Shown piece by piece: positions 57,956 to 64,000 of a DNA stretch of 64,000 bases; position 1 is the stretch's first letter, and the number at the start of each line of letters is the position of its first letter. The DNA is from Tilletia caries (lineage: Eukaryota > Basidiomycota > Exobasidiomycetes > Tilletiales > Tilletiaceae). The notes below the pieces were generated by a model that saw nothing but the letters and a program-made list of their open reading frames with translations, ran no database searches and was not told the origin of the DNA. Position numbers and translations under genes: made by a program. The DNA is taken from the NCBI GenBank assembly GCA_032718865.1, contig JALUTQ010000023.1, positions 1 to 64,000 of the forward strand, given 5' to 3'.

Positions 57956-59400
57956 ATGAATAAAAAAACTTCGATACCTTTTTACTCCACTGATCGTTTT
58001 CATTTTTTTATTATAATAAAAAAAAAGAACGAGAAGCTATAGTAAAAAAGCTAATTAAAAATAATAGGGATATAACCGTTGAAAATATAGCAATGGCTCT
58101 TAATAATGATATTTCAAAAGAAGTGTTAAAATAACCGAAGAAATTTTAGTGCTACTATTTGTAAAATCTCATTAAGAATCCTATTATAGTCTCACTTCCA
58201 ATACCCTATACTGAAAATGTTATACCTTTTTCTACTTTTTTTATTATCCTTAATTTGTTTTTTTTTTATTATATGTATATAATAAAAAAAATAAAAAAAG
58301 CAAAGATAATAGCCGGACCTGATAATGGTTAAGGTAAAATAGTACCTGGTTGTTATCGAATTTATTCTGAAAATTACAGAGAAGACTATGTAGGGCACAG
58401 TACTAAACTAGGTAAACGTGTAAAAGATCATGCTAAAGGGAAAGAAGCAACAACTAGAAATATAGTTAGTAAATATAATAAAACTACTAATGATGTTAAA
58501 GTTAGACTGTATATTCCAAGTATAAAAAATAGGAGTACTACTCTTACTACTAAAGAATTTATAATAGTACTAATCGCCCTCCGGGCGTTAGCAATGTCTT
58601 CTATTTCACTTTAATCCTACAAACAATATTTCAATGATATCAAGACCTGGTATATCTTTCTCACTTTTTTATTATAATAAAAAAGCAAAACAGAAGACTA
58701 TAGATAGTCTATTTAAGGCGACTACAAGTACTAAAAAGTGTATGTTAACGCCTCCGGCGCTTTGGATTTATGATAATTGTTATTATCTTCTTTATATTAG
58801 AGAATCGATAACTAGCTTTTCATATTCCGTTACTAATAATAACAAATGGGCGTCCAATGTAATTCATCGAGGAGGTATATATCGTACTCAACTTTATCTT
58901 TCTCTATTTTAACGCCTCCGGCGATCTCTTGACTTTTTAAAAAAAGCAAAAATAAAAAGGGAGAGCCTTATATATATACTAACGTTAGAAATACTAATAA
59001 CATTATCACTCCTTCTAGTAATGAAAGTAAACTGACAGATTGTCTTAACCCTTGTCTAAGTATAGAAGAAACTGTAGAATTTATTCAGTGGCTCTCGAAA
59101 AGCAAACGTCTAGCTTCTCAATGGGTAGGAATTATTGACATGTATACTAATAAAAAGGGGTTAAAATATACTATTCTATAACTTTTTATATTATATATAA
59201 TAAAAAAAGCAGAGAAGCGGCTGACTTTATTAACTGTGGTATAGATAGTATTAAACCTAATCGAGATAAACTATTTCGAAACCGATATTATTTTCAACTT
59301 TTTTTATTATAATAAAAAAAGCAAAGATACGTAACTACTAGACAATATGTAGGATCTGAACTATATCCTCCTTTTCTCTTTTGAAACAAAGTAAAAAAAA
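57956..59400 (+). pseudogene. Second, decayed copy of the atp9-linked GIY-YIG gene
   Basis: MNKKTSIPFYSTDRF matches the intact start. After an AT palindrome come REAIVKKLIKNNRDITVEN and IAMALNNDI, then ENYREDYVGHSTKLGKRVKD and HAKGKEATTRNIVSKYNKT. Later pieces are LSIEETVEFIQWLSKSK and ELYPPFLFWNKV. At least six hairpin elements break it (about 58,000-58,022, 58,225-58,305, 58,570-58,595, 58,655-58,690, 58,740-58,760, 59,160-59,215), with frameshifts and stops. Clearly the same gene as the intact copy, older. Confidence 0.88.
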
Positions 59401-59403
59401 GTG

Positions 59404-59512
59404 TTAGAATTCTAAGATTTGCTCTATCTTGTCTTTTTTATTTAATAAATAAAAAAGATAAGCTACAGGACTATTTGCTCTAATGATGAGTTTCCTACTG
59501 CTATACTCTTAA
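59404..59512 (+). pseudogene. Second displaced duplicate of the atp9 3' end
   Basis: TTAGAATTCTAAGATTTGCT to CTCTATCTTG, a 25-bp or so AT palindrome, then AAGCTACAGGACTATTTGCT to a TAA at 59,510. The palindrome is at exactly the same point as the larger insertion in the first duplicate, so the insertion predates one duplication. Confidence 0.9.
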
Positions 59513-59769
59513 TTAAAATGATTTTAATTATTTATATTTATTTATTAATTTCAAAGCCTCCGTCGCTTTGTTACTTACATCAATAATTAAATATTTATTT
59601 ACCCCCCCCTTCCTATCTCTCTCTCATAGGCTACAGTAAACAATGTGTTTAAATATGTACTTATAATGCAGTTATAGCAAATTGGGGGTTAAAATATTTA
59701 TATATTTTATAACTTTTTTATTATATATAAAAAAAAGCAACCGGTTCTCTTTACCTGCCGATAAGATTA

Positions 59770-60205
59770 ATGAAACAAATAATGGTACCTATTTATACCC
59801 TAGATCGTTTTCAACTTTTTTATCCTTTGTTTTTTCTTCATAATATCTCTGCTTTTCTTTGCTTTTTTTATTATAATAAAAAAAGTTAAAAAGTTTATAT
59901 AATGAGAAGCACCCTTTGCCCCTTTGCCCCTTTGCCCCTTTGCCCCTTTGCCCCAAAAAAGAAAAAAGCAAAGACAAGAGGTTCTGGTCTTTGTTTTTTA
60001 TTATATAAAAAATTAAAAAAATGTTTAAAAAGAAGTACTCTTAATAAATCTGTAGCAATATAAAAGTATACGCATGGCTCTAAATAATAATATAAAAATA
60101 TAAGAAATGAGGTTATTACAATGTGTATTGAACCCGCATAATAAAAATCCTAGAATAGTACCTATACCTCTTCCTAATAATGATAATGTAAATCACTTTT
60201 CAACT
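59770..60205 (+). pseudogene. Third, truncated copy of the atp9-linked GIY-YIG gene
   Basis: MKQIMVPIYTLDRFQL matches the intact start (MKPIYTRDRF). A large compound insertion follows (about 59,812-60,020, including a CCCCTTTG tract at 59,912-59,953). Then sequence equivalent to the MALGNDIPESK through LPIPKGENV part appears with stops, ending at about 60,205 before the GIY-YIG core. This is the oldest layer of the stack. Confidence 0.75.
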
Positions 60206-60507
60206 TTTTAACTTTTTTAAACCTTTTTTAGCGCTTAATCGGGCAAAGGACGGAGCCGTAAAGCTTATATAATGAAGAAGCCCCAAAAAAGATGGAAAAA
60301 AGCAAAGAGATCAGACGCCAAAGGCTATTTATTTTACAAAATAAATTCATAATAACTAAATCGTTGAGGGGGGGTTGAAATTAATTTTCGAGTATCAAAT
60401 TGATGTACATTTTTTGTTATTTTTTTCGACGGCAAAGGTTGTAGTATTTGCTTTTTTATTATATATAATAATAAAAGAAGTTGTGTAACGTTCATGGTAA
60501 TTCTAAT
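60206..60507. other. Spacer between convergent atp9 HEG stack and cob
   Basis: Short GC unit (about 60,240-60,262), AT palindrome (about 60,450-60,478). No gene seen. Confidence 0.55.
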
Positions 60508-63010
60508 TTAAGAATTTCTCACTTTCACGTCCTGAGTAGCGATATCCATTAGTGTATTTTCAATTATACCTGTTCTAGGAAGTATTACTATAAACCATGC
60601 AAAGTAAAATCTTGTACATATTCTTCCTATTTCTGTATAAGGAGATTCTACGTGTTGAGATCCCAGCCACATTAGAAGAAAGAAATTTACCACAAACATC
60701 CAGAACGCTACTCGAGACAGAGGTCGGAATTGGTTACCTCGTATTCGAGAAGTATCAAGTACTGGCATAAGTAGAAGAATTAGCAGAGACCCAAACATAG
60801 CTAGTACCCCTGCAAGTTTATTAGGAATAGACCGTAGTATAGCATAATAAGGAAGAAGATACCACTCAGGTACTATCGATGGTGGTGTTTGCATAGGGTT
60901 AGCAGGTATATAGTTATCTGAATGTCCCATAACATTAGGCATATAAAATACAAATATAGATATAGCTAGAAAGAATAGGAATATTGTTACCAGATCTTTA
61001 AATATAAAATAAGGATGAAATGGTATCCGATCTGTGTTACCTGACACCCCTAGAGGATTACTACTTCCATGTTCATGAATAGTTAGCATATGCATTCTTG
61101 CAAGAGCTGCTAGAACGAATGGTAGAAGATAGTGTAGTGAAAAGAATCGATTAAGTGTAGCATTATTAACAGAGAATCCACCCCAAACGACAAATATTAT
61201 TTATGTAATATTTAATTACATAATCTTACTATCACTAGTAAGTTTAGACTATTTCATCTACTTAATTAATAAGTAGTAAGGCATTCATGTACGGTTTATT
61301 GGTAGCGCTCCTCACCGATTAGTCGTTGAACCTGTTTATTATTTATTAGATATACCTACTTTTTATTATATGGAATTCGCTCCGCGAGTAAGTTAACAAT
61401 ATAACTAGGGGGAAAGGGTTACACCCCACCTATAAATAGTTCCATTTTATACCATATTAAAAGGTCGTAGCCCTATCCATAGGAGACTCCTAAAGGTAGT
61501 ATACAAGTAAAAACGGAACGGTTATATATCTTTGCTTTTTTATTATATATAATAAAAAAGTAGGAAGGAAGTTAAAAAAGGTACAATCTAATTACACTAT
61601 AATAAACTTGGCTGCAAATTATCTTTGATTAGGGGAGAAAACTACAAGCCATATGCCCTGCCGTTTATATATAATATTGGCAGGGCTGACCATAGTAATC
61701 AAAGATGTTCTTGCAATTAACCTTATTTACAAACTTATCTCACGATAAGATGGAACTCGTTTAAGCTTAGATAAAAGCTAAGAGATAACAGCTTTATTTT
61801 AAAGGGCAGTGCCCTTATCGGAAGGTGTCAAGGCTACACCCAACGGTTTTTGGTATTAAATTACAATTACACTATATATAATGCTACTACTTACGTTCAA
61901 TTTTGTCAATTACTTTATTATGCCATACATCATATTGAATTTTTTTGAGACCTAGTAGAGGATGAAGATTCGAACAAGAAAAAAAAGGTGCTTAATAACA
62001 GTATTTAGATCTTTTTTAATGCCTCTTTTTTTATTATAATAAAAAAAGCAAAGAGAAGAAACTGAGAAATTCATGTATTTAATCGCCCGGGGGGGGCGCC
62101 GAGATTAGTTATATTATCTATTTCACCACTATAATCTATCTTTCGAGTAGTTTTAAATACTGTACGTATAGCTTCGAATAGTTCTTTATGATATCGTTGT
62201 CGGATACTATAAACAAGCTCTCCGTTATATTTTTAAAAAAAAGAACCCTCTGCGATCGTAAAACCCACTATCCAATTAAGGAAAAATGGTAGATTTATAT
62301 AATCGTTACGATCATAATTAGGAATATTATTGAAATTTATGTTCTCCATTTCTATTACAGGGGGTATGTCTTCGTACTTGTTTATATTCTGAGTCAGAAT
62401 ATAAATAGCCTTTTTATACTGTGCATTCCGAACATCTGTCAGAAAATAAAGAGAATGGTATTGCAGGAGCGGGAAAAATACTTCTTGTAGCGGGGCAGAG
62501 CCCAGCCGTTTTCGATATGATATACTTAACTGAGCACTTATATTCATTTATTCGACCTATTTTTAAAACCAGTATTGACTGAATATAGCACTTTCTAGTA
62601 GTTGTTTGTCTTTGGTATCTAGAGAAATTACTAGTTCTATCCGAACATAACCTTTATTGTTAGTAATAGGTATATAACCATCACCGTCAATGATTCCAAC
62701 TTTTTTATTATATATAATAAAAAAGCAAAGACAAGCATAGATAGAAAATCGTAAGGTATAGTATCTATAAATTTATTTGTATCTTCTATAGTACGACGCA
62801 CTCTATATTTTCCTCGTAGTTTAAAACCCTGCTGTTAATAATACCTATTGGTCTTAGTATATTTAGAATGGTAAATCTAATAAGTGTATAAGACGCTCCA
62901 CATGCTATAAGGATTGTAAGAATGTAGCTGTTATCTGATTTTGCTATGAATTCAACAAAATCTTGTCCAATCCAAGGAATAGCACTTAGAAGGTTAGTTA
63001 TCACTGTGGC
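60508..63010 (-). CDS. cob: Apocytochrome b, two 3' exons (5' part outside window)
   Basis: Exon 63010-62950 ([20 protein letters not shown]) and exon 61190-60508 join in frame to give [15 protein letters not shown] and the full C-terminal half. That half holds [20 protein letters not shown] with a haem-ligand His, then [20 protein letters not shown] (PEWY of the quinol-oxidation site). It ends [10 protein letters not shown] with TAA at 60,508. Splice choice follows the T/G rule for group I introns. Earlier exons lie beyond 64,000, because the intron upstream of 63,010 is incomplete here. All Trp are TGG. Confidence 0.93.
61950..62949 (-). pseudogene. Exon-fused LAGLIDADG endonuclease, broken, cob intron
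   Basis: Reads on from cob as [20 protein letters not shown], then a frame slip near 62,830 ([18 protein letters not shown] in another phase). The first motif [20 protein letters not shown] follows an AT palindrome (62,699-62,735). Stops lie near 62,560. The second motif [14 protein letters not shown] is followed by [21 protein letters not shown] hairpin lies at about 62,081-62,102. A once complete LAGLIDADG enzyme is clear; it is now fragmented. The lower limit is a guess. Confidence 0.78.
62699..62735. repeat. Representative AT palindrome (GCTTTTTTATTATATATAAT type)
   Basis: Inverted repeat ACTTTTTTATTATATATAAT with AAAAAAGCAAAGA on the far side. This is the commonest element of the window, with scores of copies. 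Good examples lie at about 5,738-5,766, 6,908-6,940, 14,133-14,160, 25,573-25,606, 37,061-37,090 and 61,532-61,560. This one interrupts a cob-intron endonuclease. Confidence 0.85.
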
Positions 63011-64000
63011 CAAATCCTCAATTATATGTTATAACATAATATGTAAACTCTTACCTACCAAAAGCGAACCTTTGATAGCTGCAAAAGAGGTAACCTTCTA
63101 ACATATAACCATGTGTATTATCTTTCTATGATTCATAGAATAATTGATAAACCTTGTGTTAATTTTTATTAAGAGGATTCCGACTGTACATTAAGCATTA
63201 TACTTTCTTATACTTAGAAAAAAGCATAATACCCACCGATGGACCAGTCTGTAGCGATCTTTTTCTTATACTAGCGCAAATCTAAACCTGTAGTATAAAA
63301 TAAAAACCGACGGTCTTGAACCAAGGTAAGTTCTTTGACCGTATTCATCAGTGTCGCCTTTACTAGCTGTAAAGACTATATAAAAGATTTTATAGAATCA
63401 AAATTATAATGCGATTATTATATATTATAAGATAATTATTCTCCTAGTTTGTAAAGCATAGAGGATACAATATAGGGTTTTACTATTTTTCGTAGAGTAG
63501 GCATAGACTCTTTAAATACATAAATTACATATTGATTTGGTACACCGGCAGATTGTACTGATCTCTTTATATTATATTTAGTATAAAGTACTTTAGAAAG
63601 TCGCAGACAATCATCATAGCTAAAAGAGTTTGTTCTTCATTTCAGACCAGAACCTACACGGCAACCATCATCCATAATCCAAATAGCAATAGCGATAGGT
63701 GTAAGATATTCTCTAATATCATCTGGTACAACTTTTATATTATTAACATACCACTTATCATGAATATCATTAAAACTACTATATGTATAGGTATGAAAGC
63801 GTATATTATAATGTATCGTGCCTTTCCCTTTGAGATGACTTCGTATAATAGGTAGGGTTGAATTACAATAGCCAAAACTTCTTATTATATTATGAATTCA
63901 TAGCAGATATTCTTTATGTTTAGCCTCTTGACTAAAGCTAATTCGTGTACCATTTCCTTGAATACGACGTTCTGCATGTCTATCACCAAGCAGAGCTCCA
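63011..64000 (-). mobile_element. Group I intron in cob, 3' part (runs off the window)
   Basis: The intron ends in G before GCC ACA of the cob exon (ATVITN). Structured, non-coding sequence at about 63,020-63,420 (for example CAGACTGGTCCATCGG near 63,237) looks like a group I core without matching the common P-Q-R-S forms closely. An endonuclease frame lies upstream of it. The 5' splice site is outside. Confidence 0.7.
63436..64000 (-). CDS. LAGLIDADG homing endonuclease in cob intron, 3' part
   Basis: Open from the window edge to TAA at 63,436, reading two TGA as Trp (YLLWIHN, GLKWRTNS). The first motif region GALLGDRHAERRIQGN is at the edge. The second is YLTPIAIAIWIMDDGCRVGS, and the C-terminus MLYKLGE. 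Two-motif LAGLIDADG organisation; no hairpin element in the visible part, so unlike the rnl and nad5 intron enzymes it may be intact. The start lies beyond 64,000, possibly in frame with an upstream cob exon. Confidence 0.82.

Larger units (their letters stand above)
61191..62949 (-). mobile_element. Group I intron in cob between VEF and VWGG
   Basis: Core near the 3' end: P (AATTGCAAGAAC) near 61,712, Q (ATTTGCAGCCAAG) near 61,608, R (GTTCAACGACTAATC) near 61,318, S (ATGAAATAGTCTAAAC) near 61,240. The last base is G. The endonuclease frame precedes the core and is continuous with the upstream exon. An AT palindrome lies at about 61,532-61,560. Confidence 0.85.

Overview
This window is part of a fungal mitochondrial genome. 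It is very AT-rich and carries respiratory-chain genes (nad1, nad2, nad3, nad4L, nad5, nad6, cox3, atp9 and part of cob), both rRNAs, rps3 and eleven recognisable tRNAs, on both strands. Two neighbour pairs common in fungal mtDNA are kept: nad2-nad3, and nad4L upstream of nad5. cox1, cox2, atp6, atp8, nad4, the start of cob and the other tRNAs are not seen, so the window is a fragment of a larger molecule. I cannot name the species; presence of nad genes excludes Saccharomyces-like and fission yeasts.

Layout. Minus strand 0.4-11 kb: trnP, then rnl with three group I introns at the classical L2585, L2500 and L2449 sites. Plus strand 12.8-19 kb: nad6, trnC, nad1. Minus strand 19.8-28.6 kb: cox3 with its 3' homing-endonuclease (HEG) cassette, trnA, trnR(UCU), rns. 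Plus strand 29.7-38.8 kb: trnI, trnL(UAG), trnR(UCG), nad2, nad3 with a 3' HEG cassette, rps3. Minus strand 40-54 kb: trnW, trnM, trnH, nad5 (two group I introns), nad4L, trnD. Plus strand 55.2-60.2 kb: atp9 with a stack of three HEG copies. Minus strand 60.5-64 kb: cob exons with group I introns, running off the window.

Two systems stand out. First, cox3, nad3 and atp9 each show the same architecture: intact gene, then a free-standing GIY-YIG HEG with no intron, then a displaced duplicate of the gene's own 3' end, then one or more decayed HEGs. This reads as a layered record of repeated HEG invasions at gene 3' ends, each supplying a replacement C-terminus. Second, the spaces between genes are packed with several families of short hairpin and palindromic elements (GC-rich 11-bp arrays, AT palindromes with GCTTTTTT arms, a 61-bp element and others). 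They nest in one another, and also sit inside rRNAs, introns, HEGs and the ends or loops of nad1, nad2, nad3, nad4L and nad6.

Decoding is split: every Trp of the respiratory genes is TGG and the only Trp tRNA seen has anticodon CCA, yet TGA occupies a conserved Trp position in rps3 and recurs in the HEGs. I therefore read TGA as Trp when joining HEG frames. All rRNA ends, promoter sites and pseudogene limits are approximate.
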